Source: an uncultured Bacteroidales bacterium (lineage in GTDB: Bacteria > Bacteroidota > Bacteroidia > Bacteroidales > FEN-979). Taken from it: 64,000 bases of DNA. Position numbers and translations under genes: made by a program. The stretch is taken from positions 44,492 to 108,491 of the forward strand of contig CAIQUS010000014.1 of NCBI GenBank assembly GCA_903875045.1, in the 5' to 3' direction. The notes under the pieces are model-generated. The model saw only the letters and a program-made list of their open reading frames with translations, did no database searches and was not told the origin of the DNA. Positions within the stretch are counted from its first letter, which is position 1. The number at the start of each line of letters is the position of its first letter. Below, in pieces: positions 30,201 to 36,662 of the stretch.

Positions 30201-32439
30201 CAAGCCCGTTCCCTGAAATTGACTGCGTTCCTGATGTCTTGTTCATACTTATTTTCCCAGCCCCGATATGTGTCCCGCTGTTGAAAATATTACCAGCTAC
30301 ATAAACGGTTTTTCCTCCGTCAGCCAATATCCCGGCCGTTATCATAAGGTTATTTCTGACCGTAAAGGAACTACCTGAACATGCAAGGATCAGACTGCCC
30401 ATTGGTTTATTAACCTCCAGGTTGTATAAACCATTCGTAATCGTTCCGTAATTCCACAAAAAATAGTTTCCGTACCCTGTAAAAGTAGTTGTATTGTTAT
30501 TTGGGGTGTATATCCCACCAGTATTGATAATAAAGTCGTTACTGGCAGTAATCGAAAAATTCCCTGTCCCTGCAGAAAGAGTAGCATTGGAAAAGATATT
30601 AATTTTATTGGTTACCTGTAATTCATCCAACATGTTTACCACCGAATTTCCAGTGGCTGAAGCAAGACGTTTTACTTCCAGATCCCATAAATTCACCCTT
30701 GAATAAACATCGACAGATGGTGTATTTGCCGGGTTTGTTTCAAAAATAATTTTCCCTCCGGTCACTGAAAAATTGCCCGGGTCACAATTCAGGAACAGCC
30801 CATTCCCGTTGACTGGTGTTCCGTTGGTCTTGTCCCTGATAATAATCTCTCCTCCGGTCATGATAAAGGTTGAACTTGGGTTGGGAATATTGAAGATGGG
30901 AACTGCTGAAGTAACTTCACCGACCTCCGTTTCATCACCACGAACAATGACCGTTCCTCCGGTTTGTACGTATGAAGTTTTTCCCGAAGCCGTCCAGGTG
31001 CTGCGCATGACAGTGGCATTCACAACGCCGCCCTCAACAATTACCATCGATGAAGAATTTGCAGTATTCCAGAAAATGATACCTGCACTGTGCCGGGTAC
31101 TGAAATATCCATCAGAAATCCGGAAGGTTCCAAAAATGGAAAGAGCCTGCTCGAAGGTAGTGGGACCAGTAACACCCAAAGCCCCCACCGTAGCCTGGGG
31201 AAATCCTGAGTTATTGGTTGCCGTGGTATAAACAGACACATTTGGATCGGCGATCCATAATTGCGCAGCCAGTCCTATTGCATAATCACCATTTTGGTCG
31301 GCGGGTCCAACGGGTCCTTCTGCCAAAGAGGGTATGAGAATATTGCCGGTAAGCTTTAAGGTGCCGTTTTTAATCCACAAAGCCTTTCTTACTTCAGGAT
31401 TATCCTGTGTAAACGGAGTTGTTTGAAAACGTTTAACTGAATTTGAACCATACAATGTAAAATTGGCAATATTTGAAGAATATAAGGTAAGAATGTAAGT
31501 CTGATCACTTCCCTTATCAATGATCAGATTGTAAAAATCAGTCAATCCATTCAAGGTAACCGTACTGTTTGCTTCTCCTGTAAACCTCACGGTAACAGCA
31601 CCATTGTTGGCAAATTCCCCATAATTCGGAACAGCAAGGTTTGTAAACCTTACTGTTCCATTGTTGGTAAAATTCCCTCCTATATTAAGCTGATGAAAAA
31701 TAGCGTGAAATTGTCCGACCGGGGGTAAATTAACTGGGGCAATTGAATAGGTTGGTGAAGTATTTGTATTTCCTGATCCGGTGGTAATCCTGCCGGTTAC
31801 ATCAACGGCCAGATTACGACCAATGGTGATAATTCGTTTTACTGTGGTTGCATCATTGATTTGAAGAGTCCCTGTCTGTACAGTCAGGGAACCATAAATG
31901 TTCAGATTTCTCCGAATGGTCATTACCTGACTTACTGCGCCAAGATTGACAATGAGATTGCAATAGGAAGCAATGCTGTCGTCAATATAAAAATTCCCTG
32001 AAAGTGCAAAATATTCAACAGTCCCTCCATTTAGTGTCAGAAAGTTTCCACCGGTGATTTTGGGGAGCAATGCCACGCTGTTGCTTACCCTGCTTGTGCG
32101 AATTCGTCCATTGCCATTGAGGGTAATGGAAGTGATCGTTTTATCAACCATATCCAATACCGCACCAATATTAATTGTTATGGCATGATTGGTTGTTGCA
32201 ATATTCTCAGAAACAGTAATAATACGACCAGTCAGAATGCAAACTATATCGTTTGAAGCAGGAGTAGATGAACCAACCAGGGTTGTTCCTGTTGAGTCGG
32301 TGGTCCAGATATTTGAATCTTTCCAGTTACCCGACTGGTAACTGTAATATTTGGTGGCAAACCCTTCTGAATTGACCATCAGAAGGGAGCATGCTATAAT
32401 TGTAATCGTGTATATGGCTTTTGAAAATTTCATTTTCAT
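24253..32439 (-). CDS. Giant secreted beta-repeat (beta-helix-like) protein with T9SS sorting domain
   Basis: 2728 residues from the ATG at 32439; a TTG four codons upstream is possible. A signal peptide ends near GFA. The body is made of short beta repeats rich in NGT, FNGT, GNFTNNGT and TLNGT motifs, typical of parallel beta-helix surface proteins. Three large modules open with a related motif: YYSYQSGNWKDSNIWT, FYSRASGEWSTPATWS and YFSRNATLGGPWNDVNTWS. Two modules close with a GLRR/GVRK-Y-FPxG-YTPA domain. Near the C-terminus is the T9SS-associated LIMQRYLP ... GNPYPSPINWD domain, then a type A sorting domain (TDLTIYNLLGQRLL, GIYIVNLSMGD, TRKVYINTQ). It sits between the chaperone and the third DUF4402-like gene. 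It is probably a surface adhesin; its ligand is unknown. Confidence 0.9.
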   Translation of the reverse strand: MKMKFSKAIYTITIIACSLLMVNSEGFATKYYSYQSGNWKDSNIWTTDSTGTTLVGSSTPASNDIVCILTGRIITVSENIATTNHAITINIGAVLDMVDKTITSITLNGNGRIRTSRVSNSVALLPKITGGNFLTLNGGTVEYFALSGNFYIDDSIASYCNLIVNLGAVSQVMTIRRNLNIYGSLTVQTGTLQINDATTVKRIITIGRNLAVDVTGRITTGSGNTNTSPTYSIAPVNLPPVGQFHAIFHQLNIGGNFTNNGTVRFTNLAVPNYGEFANNGAVTVRFTGEANSTVTLNGLTDFYNLIIDKGSDQTYILTLYSSNIANFTLYGSNSVKRFQTTPFTQDNPEVRKALWIKNGTLKLTGNILIPSLAEGPVGPADQNGDYAIGLAAQLWIADPNVSVYTTATNNSGFPQATVGALGVTGPTTFEQALSIFGTFRISDGYFSTRHSAGIIFWNTANSSSMVIVEGGVVNATVMRSTWTASGKTSYVQTGGTVIVRGDETEVGEVTSAVPIFNIPNPSSTFIMTGGEIIIRDKTNGTPVNGNGLFLNCDPGNFSVTGGKIIFETNPANTPSVDVYSRVNLWDLEVKRLASATGNSVVNMLDELQVTNKINIFSNATLSAGTGNFSITASNDFIINTGGIYTPNNNTTTFTGYGNYFLWNYGTITNGLYNLEVNKPMGSLILACSGSSFTVRNNLMITAGILADGGKTVYVAGNIFNSGTHIGAGKISMNKTSGTQSISGNGLGVFQNLELNNTNGAAGSTQVSLVADIGITGILTLANDRLFNISRYLLALSSIATIDGNMSNSRFILTSGAPSDGGLRRTYADTITYIFPIGTGTIYTPATVHLKKKPSTFGSVTVKPVPSKHSFVSNTNCLPNYWKVEESGFSNLQTGSISLSFNYGTLAENVLYVPGKYVPAFWTYTNDVNLVDETTNLVLFPAENSFTGDYTAGIPSAFDSVTAFYSRASGEWSTPATWSNQAYGGPAATTAPGPFNPVFIGNGSGLNHTVTVSTGSVFSGSLSIKQGSTLDIKTTTGHNFGTVIPGSLGKLRISSTGATAVFPAGDFGNFLGTAGGTVEYYSGTVDFLIPSVSAAPTSRAISNYFHLTLTPTGTRIITMPNTNLVVNGNLTISGSATTALAKLNGTTAHSLTIKVDLLVNGGNLVIPSGFVQTIRIERHCSIAVNAILNLATSGTVVSHKLSMGGNLVNGGTFDLSSPITANPYRCDVTFTGSQPASISGRGATTDFYSLTLDKGISATSVLNVTSTDFRFSNIVANPLPLTLVNGTFRLSTTTLSVTVATQKFTIPSTTCLSASGGSILVATAANDDVDVILAGMIEVKSGGIYIGNSTDSINNDIEYSGAGYPTIEVSGGTLFVNGQVRRSMINGLGSLVYKQSGSGTVTINGRKSQATRAKLEVLNPGSTFNMIGGTLNIVRGGSITYNDLYLRPDNSTVTGGTIVFGNSSTEGTGNMNSLTLDSQIPLYNVTVDGTTRSKTLTLSVHGITLKGTLTIQPTSVFNADSLDVTIAGGLTNLNTDGGAGVTTGGYRTGSFQQVTTFNGTTAAQNITGTGGNITNFAKLVITNTHPTGTITLLSNTAVRVNRDLTLSNGILDDGGNIITVIGNITNSAKHTGTGRILLAGSSVQILSGNGTGKFGNLYLNSAKDVSMISTMDITGVLTFQGRILDIGNNLLILSSTTPGSIVGNSSTSYIRTNGLTSDAGVRKSYPASAHDFTFPVGCPQKYTPARINVTANTAPGTITMVPVNFKHFCTTDPGDYQLSYYWHIVSSGFSGLTASHYYNYLLADVNGDENQYIGGRFYDTVWTQGPAVNTTLHQFSFPDAGYLNGDYTAGYPSEFQTILKYFSRNATLGGPWNDVNTWSTVAHTGPPALASPDGQVVVIASGHTVTSNSTGHRAYTLTLNGTAMLDLGSTVGHDFGTVTGTGTIKLTASSYGYYVFPAGNFILFTSANGGAIELFNTTGTAIFPYPQTYNRLVLSGNGNKLMADVDILLNGSLTNLTGSNFTASSVGKLYLNSDWINDGLFNHNSGTTFFNGTTLLSGTGPPTLYKVQINQACSLTGPMSGTFGLAGDFINNGTFNHNSGTVYFSGNTTLSGSSTTTFNNLQIGSEKILTGISAANFIVLGNWIDNGTFIHNGGGVVIDSVTLISGTQITNFGNIIINSGASLTAPASDTIKIALDFTNNGTFNHNGGTIAFNGSGQAISGTSPTLFENLIVESGSTTSVNAQKQKLHGVLLTNGNLSANKNLTLLSGQTQTALVDGTGTGEVIGDLIMQRYLPTGFGYKYFSSPFQSATVGQFSDHVNLTASFPTLYRYDENRFFAGWLNYTSSSGILNPMHGYAVNFGPSFDADTVDLFGVVNNRNMIPLTLFNSNRPFTLGFNLIGNPYPSPINWDAATGWVRTNIDNAVYYFNVGNTDQYTGTYSSYVNGVSSNGVANNIIAAMQGFFIHVSNGAYPVASTLIFTNGVRVNNLTPNFYKKSSEPGYPLLRINARNCVDGSSGDPMVIYFKDDATMMFDSQYDALKLMNTDILEPNLYAVTSDMSRLSVCGIPYPADSITEVKLGLKTMQEGGVLFHINDVESMPPNLFIYFCDRETGIKQNIALHPDYQVYLVPGEYDNRFSVIFSLTDLRYKPVNEDPFYIYSFRNRLFIYSKLGTGKQTDLTIYNLLGQRLLRKSIVVEGYTEMDLNYPTGIYIVNLSMGDAVLTRKVYINTQ

Positions 32440-32497
32440 GTTTCGAATCAAGCGAAGAAAAAGCTATCCATTGCCACATAACACGACTCTCAAATTG

Positions 32498-33418
32498 CTA
32501 TTGCAAAGGAAATTCTGCTTCGGCCAGCCTTTGAGGCTTGGTATCAACAATGGTTGAAAACACCACATGCAACTTGCCTGTTTTGTAGTCGATCCCGGGA
32601 ATGTTATCAAGGTTACATTGAAACCGGCGGACCAGGTTCGGTGTATAGACACCAATTCCTTTCACAGATGCCACCTTTGTTTCTTTTCCCAGAGGTGTAA
32701 TATAAGTAACCGTTAAATCGCCGTAAACAGAAAAATTACCTGAACGGTTAAAAGTCACTTTAAACCTTGAAACGGTATCTTTTACTTTTTCCACCAACAT
32801 GTCTGTCAGCTTAACCTGGGCTGTAGATTCCCCTACTCTGATAATTACCGGAATGGTAATCCCGAAAACAGGAGTCAGTTTAGCCGATACTGGGGTACTA
32901 TCCTTAGCAACTTCCTTCTCTCCAAGTGGTTTGGACTTTGGAATAGCCCTGAAATAAATATGTGAGCGGTATTCTGCAGGTAACATATTGGCAGATTTCA
33001 CAAATTGCATTTTAACAATCTGTGATTTCTTGGGCAATATGGTTACAGTGCGTGGATAAAAACGGAGGTATTTATCAGCGAATAACTGCCCTGAATCCGG
33101 AACCGTAATATCCTGATATGAACCATCTTCCTTCATTCGCATCTGAACAATCGATACCACATATTTTGCAGTATCATTACCCGTGTTGGCAAGTGTAATT
33201 TCCTGAGATTTTGCGGATCCTTCAAAAACCACCCTTCGTGGATAAATCATTAAATTTCCCTGGCCACTCACATCAAGAAACGCGCCCAGCACAAAAATCA
33301 TTGCCAAAAATAGACACCGAAATAATAAAACAATCCGGAATTCTCCGGATTTTTTCACAGACATACCTGAAACTTGCATACTTCTTGTTTTTAATAATGC
33401 CGGCAGCTTCACCATCAT
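32498..33418 (-). CDS. PapD-like periplasmic pilus chaperone
   Basis: 306 residues. The annotated ATG may be too early: Met19 (MSVKKSGEFRIVLLFRCLF) would give a normal signal peptide ending at about VSGQG. The mature part starts LMIYPRRVVFEGSAKSQEIT, the first strands of a PapD-type N-terminal domain, followed by NTGNDTAKYVVSI and FYPRTVTILPKKSQIVKM, the chaperone edge strand that lines a subunit groove. A second beta domain (VPVIIRVG region to the end) matches the two-domain fold. Such chaperones cap pilin subunits in the periplasm and deliver them to an usher. Gaps are 43 bp from the upstream DUF4402 gene and 58 bp to the giant. The family call is from motifs and context. Confidence 0.8.
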   Translation of the reverse strand: MMVKLPALLKTRSMQVSGMSVKKSGEFRIVLLFRCLFLAMIFVLGAFLDVSGQGNLMIYPRRVVFEGSAKSQEITLANTGNDTAKYVVSIVQMRMKEDGSYQDITVPDSGQLFADKYLRFYPRTVTILPKKSQIVKMQFVKSANMLPAEYRSHIYFRAIPKSKPLGEKEVAKDSTPVSAKLTPVFGITIPVIIRVGESTAQVKLTDMLVEKVKDTVSRFKVTFNRSGNFSVYGDLTVTYITPLGKETKVASVKGIGVYTPNLVRRFQCNLDNIPGIDYKTGKLHVVFSTIVDTKPQRLAEAEFPLQ

Positions 33419-33461
33419 TCACCGGAAAAGAGCGCCAGGTTATCTCTTCCGGATTAGTTAA

Positions 33462-33908
33462 TCAGTTGTAATTCACGGTTACATTCATGGGTGAAAATGA
33501 CACAAAAACTCCTGCAAGTAATTCATCATTGGCATAGAGCATTGGATCCGTATCAAGGGAACGGGCAACCAGTGTTCTATTTCCGATAGCAACTTCCATT
33601 GGTGTGGATGGAACCGTAATTTTGTATGTATAGGCTGTCGTTCCTGAAACAACATAGGAAAGAGCCGTAAATGTTCCCATGGTAACAGGAAGCGTAATAG
33701 TCGAAGAGGATTTCAAAACATCTTTGTAGACCAGTTCAACTGAACCGGCAATGACGATTGACATGCTTGTAAAATTGAGGTCGACTGGTTTGGTATCGGT
33801 AATCGGTTCAATTACCGTAGCTTTTGCATGTGCGCCAGAATGCACTTGAGAGAAAACACAAGACACGCCCGAGGTAAATAAAAGTGTCAAAAAGACTGTC
33901 TTTGCCAT
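33462..33908 (-). CDS. DUF4402-family secreted protein (second pilin-like subunit)
   Basis: 148 residues from the ATG at 33908, chosen because MAKTVFLTLLFTSGVSCVFSQ is a clean signal peptide; the frame is open to an ATG at 33950. The mature protein has the DUF4402 order: KATVIEPITDTKPVDLNFTS, a central TITLPVTMG strand, YTYKITVPS, and a C-terminal AGVFVSFSPMNVTVNYN. The last six residues match the first DUF4402 protein exactly. It lies downstream of the terminator at 34002-34036 and 43 bp before the chaperone. It is probably a minor subunit transcribed with the assembly genes. Confidence 0.8.
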   Translation of the reverse strand: MAKTVFLTLLFTSGVSCVFSQVHSGAHAKATVIEPITDTKPVDLNFTSMSIVIAGSVELVYKDVLKSSSTITLPVTMGTFTALSYVVSGTTAYTYKITVPSTPMEVAIGNRTLVARSLDTDPMLYANDELLAGVFVSFSPMNVTVNYN

Positions 33909-34001
33909 TCTCTCAAATTTGTTTCGAATTTCCTGATAAAGATACATCATTTTTTTTGATTATAACAAGTTCAAAAAAAGATTGTGGACTTTTAGGGCAA
34001 T

Positions 34002-34036
34002 AAAAAAAACGCTGTGCATTTCACAGCGTTTTTTTT
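34002..34036 (-). terminator. Strong intrinsic terminator between the first and second DUF4402 genes
   Basis: Stem CGCTGTG (34010-34016) pairs with CACAGCG (34022-34028) around a 5-nt loop, flanked by A8 (34002-34009) and T8 (34029-34036). It works on either strand and lies 13 bp after the stop of the first DUF4402 gene. As in classical fimbrial operons, it would let the first subunit be made in excess over the downstream chaperone and usher. Confidence 0.9.
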
Positions 34037-34048
34037 ACTTGTGATAAA

Positions 34049-34570
34049 TTAATTGTAGTTAACGGTAACATCGAACGGAACAGCCGAGGTGTAAACACCA
34101 GGAGCCTGGTTGTCCCCAACAATACAATCAGCGCCAACATAGATAGTTTCATCTCCCGAAAGGCTTAATTCACCGGTTGGGGTAGGCGTACTGGTAAAGT
34201 TATTGACGATCATGGTTTGACCGGTTGGGTTGGTAATTGTCAGATCGGTCGAAGGAAGTGTAATGGAATAGGTGCTTTCAGGTACCCCTGTTACGGTAAA
34301 TTCAGCAGCTGTTACAGTACCGATCACGGTGGGAAATGTTACACCACCAACCTGGGTCCGGATTGCAGCGGAGGTTGGCTCAAGTGTGACAACACCGCCA
34401 GTTGAGGTAACAGCAAGATTCCCGAAATTAAGTTCTGTTTCCATTTCTAAATTAATCGTAGTAATAATTGTTGCCTCGGCATTTGAAGAAGCAGTGATCT
34501 GGGCATTTGCACTAACTGCAAACATCATGACGAATGATGTTAAAACGAATAATCTGGTAATTGTTTTCAT
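34049..34570 (-). CDS. DUF4402-family secreted protein (candidate major pilin-like subunit)
   Basis: 173 residues with a signal peptide (MKTITRLFVLTSFVMMFAVSANA, cleaved before QITASSNAEA). The mature domain shows the DUF4402 pattern: ATIITTINLEMETELNFGNL, TFPTVIGTVTAAEFTVTG, YSITLPSTDLTI, and a C-terminal APGVYTSAVPFDVTVNYN strand. The domain resembles spore-coat-U-like pilins of archaic chaperone-usher systems in layout (inference). It has the best promoter in the locus (34717-34747), an A-rich leader and an immediate intrinsic terminator, so it is the best candidate for the abundant subunit. The next genes are a second DUF4402 protein and the chaperone. Confidence 0.85.
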   Translation of the reverse strand: MKTITRLFVLTSFVMMFAVSANAQITASSNAEATIITTINLEMETELNFGNLAVTSTGGVVTLEPTSAAIRTQVGGVTFPTVIGTVTAAEFTVTGVPESTYSITLPSTDLTITNPTGQTMIVNNFTSTPTPTGELSLSGDETIYVGADCIVGDNQAPGVYTSAVPFDVTVNYN

Positions 34571-34591
34571 GGTTTTTTTTTTAAGGGTGGA

Positions 34592-34621
34592 TTTGTTTGT
34601 TTTGTTTTGTTTTGTTTTTTG
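34592..34621. repeat. TTTTG short tandem repeat in the leader of the first DUF4402 gene
   Basis: Three perfect TTTTG copies (34600-34614) are flanked by TTTG copies, about 20-50 bp before the start codon; a T10 tract (34573-34582) lies next to the start. In the mRNA this reads as a CAAAA-rich, unstructured leader. It could help translation initiation or vary by slippage; neither is shown. Confidence 0.6.
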
Positions 34622-34716
34622 TTTGCTGAGAATTACATTTTTTCAATTGATCAGGGTCTTTATATTTTTGTAGGAATTTATAATTTATTAAATACTTTTT
34701 TACGCCCTTCGAGAAA

Positions 34717-34747
34717 CAAAGATATGCTGGGCACAGGCCCTGTGCAA
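34717..34747 (-). promoter_or_regulatory. Bacteroidota promoter of the first DUF4402 gene
   Basis: On the minus strand TATCTTTG (34717-34724) is a full match to TAnnTTTG and TTG (34745-34747) lies 20 bp upstream, the expected spacing. The implied transcript starts near 34710 with a leader of about 140 nt. Confidence 0.75.
34731..34745. promoter_or_regulatory. Perfect 15-bp palindrome between the -33 and -7 elements (operator candidate)
   Basis: GCACAGG-C-CCTGTGC has perfect 7-bp arms around one base. It fills the spacer of the promoter at 34717-34747, so a bound protein would block or remodel RNA polymerase binding. The regulator is unknown. Confidence 0.6.
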
Positions 34748-34805
34748 TAGGAATTATCCATAAAAAATAGCTACTGGAAACCGGAAGATTTTAAAGGGAA
34801 TAACA

Positions 34806-34830
34806 TTACATGATTCTGATTATCATGTAA
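34806..34830. repeat. 9-bp inverted repeat in the 345-bp gap 34571-34915
   Basis: TTACATGAT (34806-34814) and ATCATGTAA (34822-34830) are perfect arms around a 7-nt spacer. There is no T tract on the minus strand, so it is a weak terminator candidate for the preceding gene or a second protein-binding site upstream of the promoter. No coding region is seen in this gap. Confidence 0.45.
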
Positions 34831-34915
34831 GTAACAAAACCGCATGCCATAACAAACTGACGCCCTTGCTATCCTGACAAAGGGGTTGTTTTATAACAAA
34901 GCCAGCTAAATGAAC

Positions 34916-36649
34916 TTAATTTGAATTTTGGTTAATCAGGTTGCCTTTGATCTTAACCAAGCCATCATTGGTAAAGGTGGCATTATTTTGAATGACCACA
35001 TTTGACATGACGGTGAGTTCCGATCCGGTAACAACAGTTACACTGGCATCCGACTTAATAAGAAGGTTCTTACAAAAGTTGCCTGTGGTTACAATAAAAG
35101 GGGAAAAGGGAGTGCCTGGAGGAATGGTCACATCCTGACCTATCTGAGGAACCCCATTTGGTGTCCAGTTGAACTGATCATTCCATTGCCCCGACATACT
35201 GCCATTCCAGGTAACCATTGGTTCACCGATGATGATGTTGTCAAGATATAAATTATTGCCATAACCGCTTACACCCCGAAAACGAATTTTATTGGTTCCT
35301 GAAGGGATTGTGGCACTTTTTGTTGCCCATTGGTAGGCCAATGGAACAAATGGATCGTATGTTTCACCGCCGGTATTCAACGGCCCGTTTAACCCGCCCA
35401 ACCAACTTGTTAAAAATGAATATGAAACGCCATTGTCTGTTGAATTCCAAAGTTCCAGACTATCTAACCCACCAGGAAAGGTGGCATAGGCATGATCGAA
35501 GGTAACGACAGGCGTTGACATTCCGGTTAGATTCAGTGTCGGAGAAATCAGGTCGAAAAATGATCCTCCCGGGATGTTATAGCTTAAAAAATCGGCATAG
35601 ATAGAACCGTTTCCAATGCCAAAAGCGCTTACAGAACCGTTTCTCGTCCAGGGCTTCTGCTCAATCGACCAGCACACTGGTGGAAAATTTTGCGTCTCAA
35701 AATCGGTGGTATCCGGAAAGCCGGTAAGTGCAACACAAAGGGTAGTTGCAGAAGCACTGGCTCCTGTTGAATATGTTGGAGCAGGCGGAAGTACCGACCA
35801 TGCCTTATAATAGTAGGTGATAGCCGGGTTCAGCCCTGTGTTATGACTAAAACTACTTGCTGCACCATTATATATAACAGTCCCCCCACCCGCGATTGAA
35901 TTTCCCGCCACATAATTTCCTGCAGGCGTTCCGAAAGTGTTTACGGTGTTAAAAGCCACCATCACGTTATTATTTGCAGCATTTTTCGTCCAGGCTAAAT
36001 TAATTTGAGCGGTTCCGGTGGCATTTGCAATAAAACCTGAAGGAGGGTTTGGCGATGACAATGGAAGAAAATTGATTTGAATATTCGGCCTGTAATAATC
36101 TAAAACCCCATCTCCTGTGGGGATAACGTAGTCCTCCTGCCAGCCTTCATGCTGATTCAACGCATACGTATTGCTGTAAGAAAAGTACGGTGAATTGCTC
36201 TGAGCTCCATTCTCGCCATAATTTGACTCACAGAGCACCAAAAGATTTTTAGCGTTGACACCACCAATATAAACGAAATCGGCAATATCAATTGTTTTCC
36301 AGCCAGCAACCGGAAAGCTGACAAAACCATCGTAAACCAAAGTAGCTCCATTGGTAATGCTACTCCAACTTGTGCTGGACAAAGTTGCGTTCGACACAAG
36401 GTTCAGATAAATTTTCACAGGACTAATTTCAATAGCCCCTGTTGTAACCTCCCATGCTAATGACAGAATAAATTTGGAATCCCCGATTTCACTGGCAGTA
36501 TAAACAGCAGCCGATCTGGAATAGCCATACCACATATCGAATGGTTTGAGTTGAGAATCAGTCCCGGCACCAATAGTTATCTGCTGCCCGTAAATCCCCC
36601 GAGAGATCAATAGGATAACAAGTATTGAAAGAATTGTTTTCATAACCAT
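34916..36649 (-). CDS. Secreted Fn3 / jelly-roll-like protein with a G-W-N-W module at the C-terminus
   Basis: 577 residues; Met3 (36643) is an equally good start. A signal peptide (MKTILSILVILLISRGIYG) is followed by a beta-rich N-terminal domain, an Fn3-like domain (about 205-300, PPSGFIANATGTAQINLAWT), and a jelly-roll-like domain of the MAM/cleaved-adhesin kind (about 310-480, FETQNFPPVCWSIEQ, NKIRFRGVSGYGNNLYLDNI). The C-terminal stretch (WNGSMSGQWNDQFNWTPNG, then DVTIPPG) resembles the module starts of the 2728-residue giant downstream. No T9SS sorting domain is visible, so export beyond the periplasm is uncertain. It starts 13 bp after aroA, so it may be expressed with the ald-aroB-aroA series. 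Function unknown. Confidence 0.8.
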   Translation of the reverse strand: MVMKTILSILVILLISRGIYGQQITIGAGTDSQLKPFDMWYGYSRSAAVYTASEIGDSKFILSLAWEVTTGAIEISPVKIYLNLVSNATLSSTSWSSITNGATLVYDGFVSFPVAGWKTIDIADFVYIGGVNAKNLLVLCESNYGENGAQSNSPYFSYSNTYALNQHEGWQEDYVIPTGDGVLDYYRPNIQINFLPLSSPNPPSGFIANATGTAQINLAWTKNAANNNVMVAFNTVNTFGTPAGNYVAGNSIAGGGTVIYNGAASSFSHNTGLNPAITYYYKAWSVLPPAPTYSTGASASATTLCVALTGFPDTTDFETQNFPPVCWSIEQKPWTRNGSVSAFGIGNGSIYADFLSYNIPGGSFFDLISPTLNLTGMSTPVVTFDHAYATFPGGLDSLELWNSTDNGVSYSFLTSWLGGLNGPLNTGGETYDPFVPLAYQWATKSATIPSGTNKIRFRGVSGYGNNLYLDNIIIGEPMVTWNGSMSGQWNDQFNWTPNGVPQIGQDVTIPPGTPFSPFIVTTGNFCKNLLIKSDASVTVVTGSELTVMSNVVIQNNATFTNDGLVKIKGNLINQNSN

Positions 36650-36662
36650 TATATTTTAGTAT

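Noticed and set aside
34806..34830. Inverted repeat as an insertion-sequence end
   Set aside because: No transposase or matching second end is near; a binding site or weak terminator is more likely.
34571..34915. A small gene in the gap upstream of the first DUF4402 gene
   Set aside because: No frame with a convincing start and composition; the gap is explained by promoter, leader and inverted repeats.
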